DNA from: Roseiarcus sp963753135
GTDB taxonomy: Bacteria > Pseudomonadota > Alphaproteobacteria > Rhizobiales > Beijerinckiaceae
Length of the DNA: 64,000 bases
Reading direction: 5' to 3'
Assembly: GCA_963753135.1 (NCBI GenBank)
Contig: CAVWBA010000015.1
Span: 62,001-126,000 of the forward strand
Positions 1 to 9,558 of this stretch are shown here, one piece after another (the stretch's first letter is position 1; every line of letters begins with the position of its first letter). The notes under the pieces were generated by a model, which did no database searches, was not told the origin of the DNA, and was given only the letters and a program-made list of their open reading frames with translations. The position numbers were made by a program, and so were the translations under genes.

Positions 1-4
1 CAAG

Positions 5-22
5 AAAAAAGCCCTATTGGGC
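5..22 (-). terminator. Rho-independent terminator of the lipoprotein gene
   Basis: On the minus strand the hairpin GCCCAATAGGGC is followed by six T. It overlaps the stop codon of the lipoprotein gene, so the last codons form part of the stem. The stem is short (4-5 bp). Confidence 0.6.
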
Positions 23-571
23 GTAGCTGAGCGCGGCGCTTGGCGGCGTCGCGGCCTCGGGAGTGTTGGACAGATAGGCGGCAAGGTCGTCGGCGCATTT
101 GGCGGCGACACTGTTCAGCGCCGCATCGTCGATCATCGCCCAGGCGTCGTCGCCCGCACCCTTGACCGCGATCGCGTCGCTAAGCCTTTGCGCACGCTTC
201 TTATCGGGCGTGAACACGTCCCAGACGACGTCGATCTCCGCGCCCCCTTCGATTGGAGACGCGGTGAGATAGCCGCGCACGAGGTAGCGCGCCTTGGCTG
301 GCGCGGCCACCGCGATCCGGCGCGCCGCCGCCGCGTCATCGAAGCTCTGGCGAAAACGGGTGGAAAGATCGGCCGGCGGGCCGTCGACCGAGGCGATGGC
401 GACCGTGGGCCCAGCCATATTGGCGTCGTCGCGCATAACGAACTGGGCGCTCGCATCCGCGCTCGGCGGGGTGGCGGCGACATCGTTGCAGGCGCTCAAG
501 CCCGCGCACGCCGACGTTAAAACGAGACCCGCGACGAACGCCTTGACCGGGTCCTTAAAAGTTGAACTCAC
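14..571 (-). CDS. Putative outer-membrane or periplasmic lipoprotein
   Basis: This 185-residue protein begins with a lipoprotein signal: a basic n-region, a hydrophobic stretch and a lipobox L-S-A-C ending at Cys28, so signal peptidase II cleavage and lipidation are expected. The mature part is a soluble alpha/beta-looking domain with no motif I recognise. It contains no further cysteine except one near residue 158. The gene is monocistronic here: a terminator overlaps its stop, and a full CtrA-type box (TTAAC-N7-TTAAC on the coding strand) lies about 50 bp upstream of the start, suggesting cell-cycle control. Product function is unknown; an envelope role is inferred from the lipobox only. 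Confidence 0.75.
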   Translation of the reverse strand: MSSTFKDPVKAFVAGLVLTSACAGLSACNDVAATPPSADASAQFVMRDDANMAGPTVAIASVDGPPADLSTRFRQSFDDAAAARRIAVAAPAKARYLVRGYLTASPIEGGAEIDVVWDVFTPDKKRAQRLSDAIAVKGAGDDAWAMIDDAALNSVAAKCADDLAAYLSNTPEAATPPSAALSYAQ

Positions 572-944
572 GCTTGGACCTATTCCCGCCCGCGGCCCGC
601 TCGCCGCTGGGAAGCGAGGTTAATAATCCGTTAAGCCGCTCGCGCCAACAACTGGATTGATGGCTCTGGCCGGAGGCGCGGCTTTGAGTCTTCTATAACA
701 TTTATCTTATGTTATTAGATCCAGTCTGCGCCCGGTCACGATCGATGCGTCGCGCGCGATTTTTGAGGGCGGAACTAAACTGGGGCGGAAGTCACTGGAA
801 ACATTGGGGCGCGCCGGTAAAATTACCGCTAGGCCAGGCGCGCGGCCCTCGCCCATAGGCGAAGGCGGCGGCTGAAGAACCCCGACGGCGGGTTCGCGCT
901 CCGACTATTCCCACCGCAGCCGCTTGCGCCTAGATAAGCCCCGC
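572..944. other. Intergenic region between the lipoprotein gene and uvrC
   Basis: This divergent intergenic stretch holds the CtrA-type box and, at 815-828, a perfect inverted repeat (CGGTA-4-TACCG) about 115 bp before uvrC that could be an operator. I see no gene or RNA in the rest. Confidence 0.5.
620..634 (-). promoter_or_regulatory. CtrA-type binding box upstream of the lipoprotein gene
   Basis: On the minus strand the sequence reads TTAACGGATTATTAAC, a perfect match to the TTAA-N7-TTAAC consensus of the alphaproteobacterial cell-cycle regulator CtrA. It lies about 50 bp upstream of the lipoprotein start codon, a normal distance for an activating CtrA site. Binding is inferred, not shown. 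Confidence 0.6.
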
Positions 945-2949
945 ATGAGCGGCGCATCGAACAGCTTTCCTCCCGGCGAAGCGCCCGCTGCCGAGGCGCG
1001 TGAAGAAGCCGCGCTGGCGCGCGAGCTCGCGCCCGACACCGCCCCCCTCGAGATGGCCCTCGACGAACCGCCGGTGGAGCCTTCGCGCGTCGCGCGCGGC
1101 GTCGAGGCGATCCGCGCGTTCTGGCGCCACGCGCCGATGGGGCCCGGCGTCTACCGCATGATCGGAGCCGAGGGCGAGGTGCTCTATGTCGGCAAGGCGC
1201 GCTCGATCAAGAAGCGCATCGCCGCCTATATGGCCCCCGAGCGCCAGCCGAACCGCATCGCGCGCATGGTGGCGCAAACCCATTCGATGGTGTTCGTCAC
1301 CACCGCGTCGGACGCCGAGGCGCTGCTGCTCGAGGCCAATCTCATCAAGCAGCTGAAGCCTCGCTACAACGTGACGCTGCGCGACGACAAGAGCTTCCCC
1401 TATATCCTCATTTGCACCGGACATCCGGCGGCGAGGCTCATCAAGCACCGGGGCGCACGCTCGGTTCCCGGCGACTATTTCGGCCCGTTCGCGAGCGCTG
1501 GCGCCGTGTTTCGCACCTTGAACGCGCTGCAGCGGGCGTTTCTCCTGCGCACCTGCTCGGACAGTTTCTACGCCCATCGAACCCGGCCGTGCCTGCTCTA
1601 CCAGATCAAGCGCTGCTCGGCGCCGTGCACCGGGGAGATCTCGATCCCCGACTATGCGAAACTGGTAGGAGAGGCGCGCGACTTTCCTCTCCGGCCGCAG
1701 CCGCGCGATCAAGAGCAGACTCGCTCACGAAATGAGCGAGGCGGCGACAGCGCTTGATTTCGAAAAGGCGGCGCGGCTGCGCGACCGGATCAGCGCGCTC
1801 TCCGCGATCCAGGGCGAGCAGAGCGTCAATCCTCGCTCGATCGCCGAAGCCGATGTTTTCGCAATCACCGAGGAGGCAGGGCAGTTCTGCGTCGAAGTGT
1901 TCTTCTTTCGCACCTATCAGAACTGGGGCAATCGCGCCTATTTCCCGCGCGCCGACCGGGCCCTGTCGCCCGAGGAGGTGCTCGACGCTTTCTTATCGCA
2001 ATTCTACCTCGACCGCCCTGCGCCCCGCCTTGTGCTGTTGAGCCATCAGGTTCCGAGCGCCGAAACCTTGTGCCAGGTCTTGAGCGCGCGCGTTGGACAT
2101 CGCATCGCCATCGGCGCGCCGCGGCGCGGCGAGAAGAAGGATCTGGTCGAGGCCGCGTCGCGCAACGCGCGTGAGGCGCTGTCGCGCAAGCTCGCGGAAT
2201 CGGCCACCCAGGAGAAGCTTATCGCGGCGCTCCGCGAGGCCTTCGGCGTCGATCACCCGATCCGGCGGATCGAAACTTACGACAATTCGCACATCATGGG
2301 GACGAACGCGATCGGCGCCATGGTGGTCGCCGGCCCGGAAGGCTTCGTCAAGAACCAGTACCGCACCTTCAACATCAAAAGCCTCGATCTCACCCCCGGC
2401 GACGACTACGCGATGATGCGCGAGGTGCTGACGCGCCGCTTCGCTCGCCTCAAGCGGCAAGGCGAAACTGCGGAGCCCGGCGCTTTTCCCGACACGCCGG
2501 ACCTCGTCATCATCGACGGCGGGCGCGGGCAGTTCGAGGCCGCGCGGGAGGTCATCGGCGCGCTCGGCGTCGAAGGGATAAGGCTGGTCGCGATCGCCAA
2601 GGGCCCCGACCGCAACGCGGGGCGCGAGACGTTCTTCATGGAGGGGCGGGAGCCATTCCGCTTAAGCCCACGCGACCCGGCGCTCTTCTTCATCCAGCGC
2701 CTGCGCGACGAGGCGCACCGCTTCGCTATCGGGACCCACCGCGCGCGGCGCAAGAAGGAATTCGTGAAAAGCCCGCTCGACGAGATCCCGGGCATCGGCC
2801 CGGCCCGCAAGCGGGCGCTCTTGTTCGCCTTCGGCTCGGCCAAGGACGTCGCCAAAGCCGGCCTATCCGACCTCGAGAAGACGCCGGGCCTCAACGCCGC
2901 GACGGCGAAGCTGGTCTACGATTTCTTCCACGAGAACCGGGCGCGGTGA
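945..2949 (+). CDS. uvrC: Excinuclease ABC subunit C, frame broken once
   Basis: UvrC makes both incisions around DNA lesions with UvrA and UvrB in nucleotide excision repair. The order is family-typical after a roughly 65-residue extra N-terminus: GIY-YIG nuclease core (PGVYRM, GEVLYVGKA), the cysteine-rich linker (LLYQIKRCSAPCTG), the UVR helix (ALDFEKAARLRDRI), the RNase H-like nuclease domain (ETYDNSHIMG, DLVIIDGGRGQF) and C-terminal helix-hairpin-helix motifs (IPGIGPARKRALL). The frame breaks at about 1686, where an extra C after ACTTT throws translation off; removing it restores DFLSGRSRAIKSRLAHEMSE exactly across the join. ATG 945 is preferred to the TTG at 924. The gene is essential for excision repair, so an assembly indel is more likely than loss. 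Confidence 0.9.
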
Positions 2950-3060
2950 AGGTTGGTGGGTCGCACTTGCCCATGCTGCTCTTGGGGAGACTGGGGCGCT
3001 CAACTCTTCCCGGTATCAGCGTGAACTCGTAACACGCGCCGCCTCTTTGGGGAGCAAACT

Positions 3061-3971
3061 GTGAATCCCTCACTTATCGACGAACTGCAGATTGACGCTG
3101 CTGGCAGCGCCGTCTCAGTCTCGGCCTTGCTTAGAAAGGCTCTCTTGGTCGCGGCCAAGCTGGAGGTGCCAGATCTTCCCAATTGGATCGATAGGGAACT
3201 CTCGGGGTACGCACCTGATGACGAGTTGCCTCCGTATCGGCTTGTTCGCGGAGTGGTGAAGGGGAGAATAATGGGGTGCCTGTACAATACTCAAGCAACG
3301 AGATGGAAAACCAGATCGCGGTCCGGAGGATCGGCGGCTCGGTAGCAGATATTGAGGGCTTGCTAACCCGCGAGGGGTCTCTCAAGATTAGCTTCCCGGC
3401 CGAAGCGCAACAGGTTTTGCAAGGTCTTTTCGCGCAGCCGCATACAGAGTTTGTCTCTTTCGTCGACCAAGCGCGTCTCCTAGCCATCCTCGATGAGATA
3501 CGAAACCGAGTTCTGCGATGGGCGATCGCACTGGATAAAGCGGGGGTACGGGGAGAGGGACTCAGCTTTTCGAAAGCCGAGAAGGAGAGGGCTCATAGCA
3601 TCGTGCTTCAACAGAGCGGTGGCAGCGTCACAATCGGCGTTCTCGGCGATGTGAACGGACACGCTAATGTGGCGACTGGCCATCATGCGAAAGCAGGGGG
3701 TGTCGACCCCACGGAGCTGCAACAATTACTGGCGCAGATACGCGACCCGATTTCCACTTTGGATCTTGCGCCTGCGGACAAGGCGAATTTGGAGACGGCT
3801 CTAGCTAACCTTCATGCTGATGACGTATCCAAAGGAGCAGATCCGAGCAGGGTACGCGAGGCTTTAAGACAGGTCCTGTCAGCCGTAGGCAAGGCCGGAT
3901 ACTCCGTTCTCACAGCTGGCCTGAATGCATATATAGAACATTGGATGAAGCAGCATGGTTTGGCCTCCTAG
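3061..3971 (+). CDS. AbiTii-domain protein (candidate phage-defence gene), frame broken once
   Basis: The N-terminus (SLIDELQIDAA, then a serine/leucine-rich helix and LPNWIDRELSGY) matches what I know of the AbiTii domain, named after a type II-like abortive infection protein. The full product would be about 300 residues. Start is GTG 3061, preceded by GGGGAG at good spacing. The frame breaks near 3274: ATGGGGTGCC lacks one G, and with five G the sequence runs on as GVPVQYSSNEMENQ, the expected continuation. The C-terminal half contains a glycine/histidine-rich segment (VLGDVNGHANVATGHH) and helical sequence. Base composition is lower in GC than the flanking housekeeping genes, consistent with transfer. 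A defence role is inferred from the domain name only. Confidence 0.65.
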
Positions 3972-4084
3972 TTGGGGGCCATCGCAGCGGCACTTGCCTT
4001 ACTGGCTACGCTGGGGCGCCATAAGGAGGCGGACGCTAGCCTTTATAGCGGGGCTCGGCGGCTCTGAAATGCGCGCTTTGCAGT

Positions 4085-4492
4085 TCAAAGCTGCGTCAGC
4101 ACCTGCTCGAGCTTGGCGAAGAAGTTGCTCCAGCCCATCTTGGCGCCCTGGTAGAACTGCTCCTGATCCGCCCGGAACCCCGACTGCTCCATGCGCACGG
4201 TCGTGCCTTTGCTCGTGGGGGTGAGAATCCAGGTGACGACGCTCTCGAGCCCGTGCGCCGCCCAGCTATAGGACAGCGTCCTCAGCGGCTGGATTTTGAG
4301 GACCTGGCAGTCAACGGCGCCCCAGTCGCCGCGAAGGTTGAACTTGTGGTCGGCGACGGGCTTGAAGTCGTTCTTCATCAGCCATTCCTCGATCAGATGC
4401 GGCTCAGTGAGCGCGCGCCAGATCTTTTCCGGCGCATAAGGGATCTCGCGTTCGACGACGACGGAGCGGGTTTCGGCGGCAGCGCTGGTCAT
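4085..4492 (-). CDS. SRPBCC/AHSA1-family protein
   Basis: A protein of about 135 residues of the START/SRPBCC fold (activator of Hsp90 ATPase homologue-like). Family features are the opening strand (VVVEREIPYAPEKIWRALTEP) with HLIEEWLM, and the closing helix (GWSNFFAKLEQVL). Such proteins bind hydrophobic ligands, but the substrate cannot be told from sequence. It is the last gene of an ArsR-DUF1801-SRPBCC operon. ATG 4492 is chosen because AAGGATGG precedes it, the same leader seen before the DUF1801 start; ATG 4507, which overlaps the upstream stop, is also possible. The ArsR+SRPBCC pairing is common in alphaproteobacteria. Confidence 0.85.
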   Translation of the reverse strand: MTSAAAETRSVVVEREIPYAPEKIWRALTEPHLIEEWLMKNDFKPVADHKFNLRGDWGAVDCQVLKIQPLRTLSYSWAAHGLESVVTWILTPTSKGTTVRMEQSGFRADQEQFYQGAKMGWSNFFAKLEQVLTQL

Positions 4493-4503
4493 GGGTCCAT
4501 CCT

Positions 4504-4986
4504 TCATGTCTTGGAGCGGGCGGGGCGAGCGGCGGCTCGCCCCGAAACGTTCAGCGCCACCGCCCCGCGAATGAGCGCCTTCAGCGCCTCTTCGTCGATT
4601 CCATCGCCCTCACGAATGTCGATCGCACGCCGCGTCGAACCTTCGAGGCTCGAGTTGAAGAGGCGAGAGGGGTCGTCAAGCGCGGCGCCCTTGGCGAAGG
4701 TCAGCTTGACGACCCCCTTGTAGGTCTCGCCGGTGCAGAGGATTCCGTCGTGCGACCACACCGGGACGCCTCTCCATTTCCACTCCTCGACCGCCTCTGG
4801 GTCGGTTTCCCTGATCAGGCTTCGCACGCGCGCCAGCGTCTCGCCGCGCCAGTCGTTCAGCTCCCTGATCCTCGTATCGATCAGCTGGGAGGGAGAGGCC
4901 TTTGCGGCTTCCATGGAGCCGCTCGCTGACTTGCCTGAGTTTCGTTTGCCGCCGAAAGAAGGCGTCTTGATTGCGGGCTTGCTCAT
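4504..4986 (-). CDS. DUF1801 domain protein
   Basis: A 160-residue protein with a low-complexity, lysine/serine-rich N-terminus of about 35 residues and a DUF1801-like domain. Recognisable segments are ELNDWRGETLARVRSLIRE, EEWKWRGVPVWSHDG and VKLTFAKGAALDDPSRLFN. Biochemical role is unknown for the family. Its ATG overlaps the ArsR stop (ATGA), implying translational coupling. The C-terminal tail is basic and alanine-rich. Confidence 0.8.
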   Translation of the reverse strand: MSKPAIKTPSFGGKRNSGKSASGSMEAAKASPSQLIDTRIRELNDWRGETLARVRSLIRETDPEAVEEWKWRGVPVWSHDGILCTGETYKGVVKLTFAKGAALDDPSRLFNSSLEGSTRRAIDIREGDGIDEEALKALIRGAVALNVSGRAAARPARSKT

Positions 4987-5306
4987 TGGTCCATCCTTTT
5001 GAGCAGGTCTTCGAGGCCGTCGAACCGGCTCTCCCAAAAGCCTTTCATCTGGCTCGTCCAATCGGTGAGCGCGCTCAAGGCGCGGATCTCTGCCCGGTAG
5101 TGGGTCTGGCGCCCCTCGTGGCGGTCGCGCACCAGCCCGGCCTGCTTCAGGACGCCGAGATGCTTCGAGACTGCGGGCTGCGACACGCCGGCCTGAGCCG
5201 TCAGCGCCCCGACCGTCTGCTCCCCTTCACGGCACAGGCGCTCGAATATCGCCCGCCGCGTCGGATCGGCGAAGGTTCGGAACAGCATGTCGTGCGCGTC
5301 TGGCAT
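4983..5306 (-). CDS. ArsR-family transcriptional regulator
   Basis: A 107-residue winged-helix regulator. The ArsR/SmtB helix-turn-helix is clear (ALTAQAGVSQPAVSKHLGVL), followed by the wing (AGLVRDRHEGRQTHYRAE). No metal-binding cysteine pair is visible, so it is probably not a metal sensor; it belongs to the group often found next to AHSA1/SRPBCC genes. It leads the three-gene operon and likely controls it by binding in the 5307-5494 gap shared with the divergent histidine kinase gene. Confidence 0.9.
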   Translation of the reverse strand: MPDAHDMLFRTFADPTRRAIFERLCREGEQTVGALTAQAGVSQPAVSKHLGVLKQAGLVRDRHEGRQTHYRAEIRALSALTDWTSQMKGFWESRFDGLEDLLKRMDQ

Positions 5307-5494
5307 TGGGATTGATAACTGCCTGGCTATGGATCAAACCGATAACCGTAGAGCTATGAGTGAGTCAAGCGGATCCGCATCGACATTGTTTGGCAAGATA
5401 ACTGGCGCTGCTCCGGGATGGGGCGTCGAGCTTCCCCTTGGCAGGCAAGTCGAATAGCCTGGGAGAGGAACGTGCTTTGCCGGGGCGAGACGCA

Positions 5495-8400
5495 ATGTCA
5501 CTGACGCGCAAGGCGCCGACCGCCGCGAAAAGGGACGGCGAACCAAAGCGCCGGGATTTGGTCCAGGCCTTGGCCGAGCGCGACGCGGAACTAGCGCAGG
5601 CGCGCCGCGAGAACGCGCGCCTGTTCGACGAACTGCAGACGAAGACGCGCGACCTTGAGGAATCACTTCAGCAGCAGACGGCGACGGCGGACGTCCTGAA
5701 AGTTATCAGCCGATCGGCGTTCGATCTGGACGCTGTCCTTGCGACGCTGACCGAATCGGCTGGCCGCCTGTGCGGCGCCAATTCTGCGACCGTTCACATG
5801 CGTGAGGGAGCGTTGATGGCGCTTCGCGCTCAAAGCGGCTGTACGCACGAGTTGGTGGCCTATCTGAAAGCCACTCCGATCGATCCGGCATCGGCGCGCG
5901 GCGGGCGCACCCATGTCGGGCGCGCGTCCCGAACCGCTGCGACGATTGAGATCCCGGACATCGATGCTTCGACCGACTACCAGCTTGGCGAAGCACCGCG
6001 GCTCGGCAACTTCCATTCGATCGTCGGGGTGCCCCTGTTGCGCGACGGCAGAGTGGACGGTGTGTTTTCGCTCGCGCGACAGGCCAAAGGACGCTTCACG
6101 ACGCGTCAGATTGAGCTTTTGCAATCGTTCGCGGACCAGGCGGTGATCGCGATCGAGAACGTACGGCTGTTCAACGAGGTGCAGGCAAAGACGCGCGACG
6201 TCGAGGAGGCGCTCGAAGACCAGATCGCGACTTCGGGCGTTTTGCAGGCAATCGGCGCCTCCATGGCCGACGCACAGCCGGTGTTCGAGCGCATCGTCGA
6301 GAATCTCGCGAACTTGATGCCGCACGACCTCATCGGCGCCTGGCTGACGCCGGGCGACGGCCTGATGCGGATCGCGGCGCACCGTGCCGCCCGGCCTTTC
6401 GATTTCGACGGCATCTTTCCCGCCCCGGTGAGTCAGACGGCGCTCGCCCAGTCCTCTCAATTCGAGCAACAGTTCGAACTCGCCGACGTGCTTGGGGCTC
6501 GCGCTGCGCCGCCGACGATGCGGGCGATCGCTGAGAGGCACGGAAACTTCGCGGTTCTGATCACGCGCATGGTCTGGAACGGGCGGCTGATCGGAACGCT
6601 CGGCGTAACCCGCGCGCCGGACGCGACGTTCACCGCGCGGGAGCGGAAGCTTCTGCGCACCTTTGCAGACCAGGCGGTGATCGCCATCGAAAACGCGCGG
6701 CTATTTGGCGAGGTGCAGGCGAAGACCCGCGACGTGGAGGAGGCGCTTGAGCAACAGACAGCGTCAGCCGAAATCCTGCGTGTCATTTCAAGTTCGCCGA
6801 CCGACGCGCGGCCGGTGTTCGAAACCATTGTGCGAACGGCGCGCAAGTTGTGCAACGCCGAGCGGGCGAGCGTCCACATCCTGCGCGATGGCGCCTATCA
6901 CGCGATCGCGGTGGAGGGACCGCGTGAGAGCGTACACGATCACAGATTGGTCCACCATCCAATCCTGCCCGGGCGCGGCTCGATTACCGGTCGAGTCGCC
7001 GAGGAGCGGAGCGTCGTGCACATTCACGACGTGAAGGCCGATCCGGAGTTCACGTATCTGCGTGAAGACGGGTTTGAATTTCGGCGCACCATGCTTGGCG
7101 TACCGCTGCTTCGCGATAGCCAGGTGATGGGTGTCATCGTCCTTCAGCGGCCAGTGGTTCAGCCTTTCACGAAGACACATATCGATCTCGTGACGACCTT
7201 CGCCGACCAGGCCGTCATCGCCATCGAAAACGCCCGCCTGTTCGACGAGGTGCAGGCCAAGACGCACGACCTCGAGGAGTCGCTGAGGCAGCAGACCGCG
7301 ACGGCTGACGTGCTGAAAGTCATCAGCCGCTCCGCATTCGATCTTGATGCGGTGTTTGACGCGCTCTTGGCCGCCGCCGTCTCGCTCGTCGGCAGCAGGG
7401 GCGGTACAATTTGCGTTCGCGAAGGCGACCGGTTCAGATATCGCGCCGTGGCCGAAGGTCGGGACTCGGCCATGTGGCGGTATCTCGCCGAGCATCCGCC
7501 CACCCCGGGACGGGCGTCCGTGGCGGGCCGAATTTTGCTCTCCGGCAGACCCGAGATCATCACCGATTCGCTCTTGGACAGCGAGCTCAAGGTTCCGGTG
7601 CACGCGCTCGCGGGCTCCCGGTCCGTCGCCGGCGTGCCCTTGCTGCGCAACGACAAGGTTGAGGGCGCTTTGATGGTGGGGAGGGCCGAGGCAGGCCCCT
7701 TCGACTCTCGGCAAATCGAGCTCTTGCAGACCTTCGCCGATCAGGCGGTGATCGCGATCGAGAACGCGCGCTTGTTCGACGAGGTGCAGGCTCGCACGCG
7801 AGACCTCTCGGAGGCTTTGCAGCAGCAGACGGCGACCGCCGAGGTGCTCAAGGTCATCAGCCGCTCGGCGTTCGATCTACAGGCCGTGCTGACGACCCTT
7901 GCAGAATCGGCGCGCGAACTCTGCGGGGCGTCATTCGTGACCCTTTTCATGCGCGACGGCGAGGAAATGCGGCTCAGAGCGGAATCGGGCTGCACCCCCG
8001 AGATCGTCGCTTTCCTGCGCGCCCATCCGATCAAGGCCGGCCGCGACACCTTCACCGGTCGAGTGATGCTGAGCGGGGAGGCGGTGCACCTGCCCGACGT
8101 GCTTGCCGATCCGGAATACGATTTCGGCGACGCGCCGCGCATCGGCAACTACCGCACGTTGCTCGGCGTTCCCCTTTTGCGCGACGGTCAGGTGGAGGGC
8201 GTCTTCGCGCTCGCCCGGCCAGAGCCCACGCCCTTTTCCGCACGGCAAATCGAAATGGTGCGCGCCTTCGCCGACCAGGCCGTGATTGCGATCGAGAATT
8301 CGCGGCTCTTCGAAGAAGTGCAGGCGCGGACGCGAGAGCTCGCCGCCTCGCTCGACGATCTGCGCAAGGCGCAGGACCGCCTCATCCAGTCGGAGAAGCT

Positions 8401-9165
8401 CGCCTCCCTCGGCCAGCTCACGGCCGGCATCGCGCATGAGATCAAGAACCCGCTCAATTTCATCAGCAATTACTCGGCCCTGTCGCGCGAGCTCATCGGC
8501 GAGCTCGCTGAAGCGATCAAGGGCGGCGCCGAGGCCACGGCGAGGCGGACGATTTGATCGGCGCCATCGGCGGCAACCTCGACAAGGTTGTGCAGCACGG
8601 CAAGCGCGCCGATTCGATCGTCAAGAACATGCTCCTGCATTCGCGCGAGGGCTCGGGCGAACGATCGACGACCAACGTCAACGCCATGGTCGAGGAGGCG
8701 CTCAATCTGGCCTATCACGGCGCGCGGGCGGAGAAGCCTGGCTTCAACGTGACGATCGTCAAATCGCTCGACCCGAACGCCGGCGCGGCCGACGTCTACG
8801 CCCAAGAGATGACCCGGGTTCTCCTGAACTTGATTTCGAACGGATTCTACGCGACGAGCAAGCGCAAGCAGAGCGGGGCGGACGGCGCCTATGAACCCAC
8901 GATCAGCGCCTCGACGCGCGACCTTGGGCCAAAGGTCGAGATCGCGATCCGCGACAACGGAACCGGTATTCCGGACGAAGTGAAGGCGAAGATGTTCAAC
9001 CCGTTCTTCACCACGAAGCCTGCCGGCGAAGGCACCGGCCTTGGCCTATCGCTCAGCCATGACATCGTGGTCAAGCAGCATGGCGGCGCGATCGAGGTCT
9101 CGACGGAGCCCGACGCGTTCACTGAGTTCACGATTCTGTTGCCACGGGGCGCGGCCGGACCATGA
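5495..9165 (+). CDS. Sensor histidine kinase with five GAF domains, frame broken once
   Basis: Translation gives about 1,220 residues: an N-terminal coiled coil (LAERDAELAQARRENARL), then five GAF modules each about 178 codons apart and each ending in the conserved linker FADQAVIAIEN-RLF-EVQA, then a dimerisation/phosphoacceptor segment (LGQLTAGIAHEIKNPLNF, H as acceptor), and a HATPase_c domain (NLISNGFYAT, DNGTGIPD, GEGTGLGLSLS). No membrane segment is seen, so it is a soluble kinase. The frame breaks near 8540: one base appears missing, and adding it restores AEADDLIGAIGGNLDKV. The TTG at 5438 would add 19 residues; ATG 5495 is preferred. The stop overlaps the next start (ATGA), so it forms an operon with the two receiver genes. 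Confidence 0.85.
5700..8330 (+). repeat. Five tandem GAF-coding units with a period of about 536 bp
   Basis: The linker coding for ADQAVIAIEN recurs at about 6128, 6662, 7199, 7735 and 8267, a spacing of 531-537 bp. The following coiled-coil and QQTATADVLKVISRSAFDL segments are also close at DNA level, which shows repeated internal duplication. Confidence 0.8.
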
Positions 9166-9558
9166 GCGGACTCATCCTGGTCGTCGACGACGAGCCCGAT
9201 GTCGCGGACCTGTTCCGCCAGCAATTCCGCAAGGAGCTGCGCGACTCGCGCTTCGTCATGGAATTCGCGCTGAGCGGCGCGGATGCGCTAGAGCGCGTCC
9301 GCGCCGCGGAGGCCGAGCTCATTCTCATCCTTTCGGACATCAACATGCCGGGCATGAGCGGTCTCGACATGCTGCCGCGCGCGAGGCAAGCGCGGCCGGA
9401 CGTCCCGATCATCATGATCACCGCTTACGGCGATGACGAGACGCGGCGGAAGGCGAGCGGAAGCCGGAGCCGCGGGGCTGTTCACCAAGCCGATCGACTT
9501 CCCGGAGCTTCGCGGCGAGATCGGACGCCGGCTGGACGCCGCCGCGAGTCCCTCATGA
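9162..9558 (+). CDS. Single-domain response regulator, frame broken once
   Basis: A CheY-like receiver of about 131 residues. Acidic pocket DDE at residues 9-11, phosphoacceptor Asp in LSDINMPGMSG, T in MITAYG and K in FTKPIDFPEL. As given, the frame shifts near 9456 (an extra A in AAGGCGAGCGG); removing it restores AEAGAAGLFTKPIDFPELRGE and a stop at 9556-9558 that overlaps the ATG of the next gene. Without repair translation runs straight into the downstream cyclase, making a false fusion. It has no output domain, so it probably relays phosphate or works by protein contact with the kinase or cyclase beside it. Confidence 0.8.
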
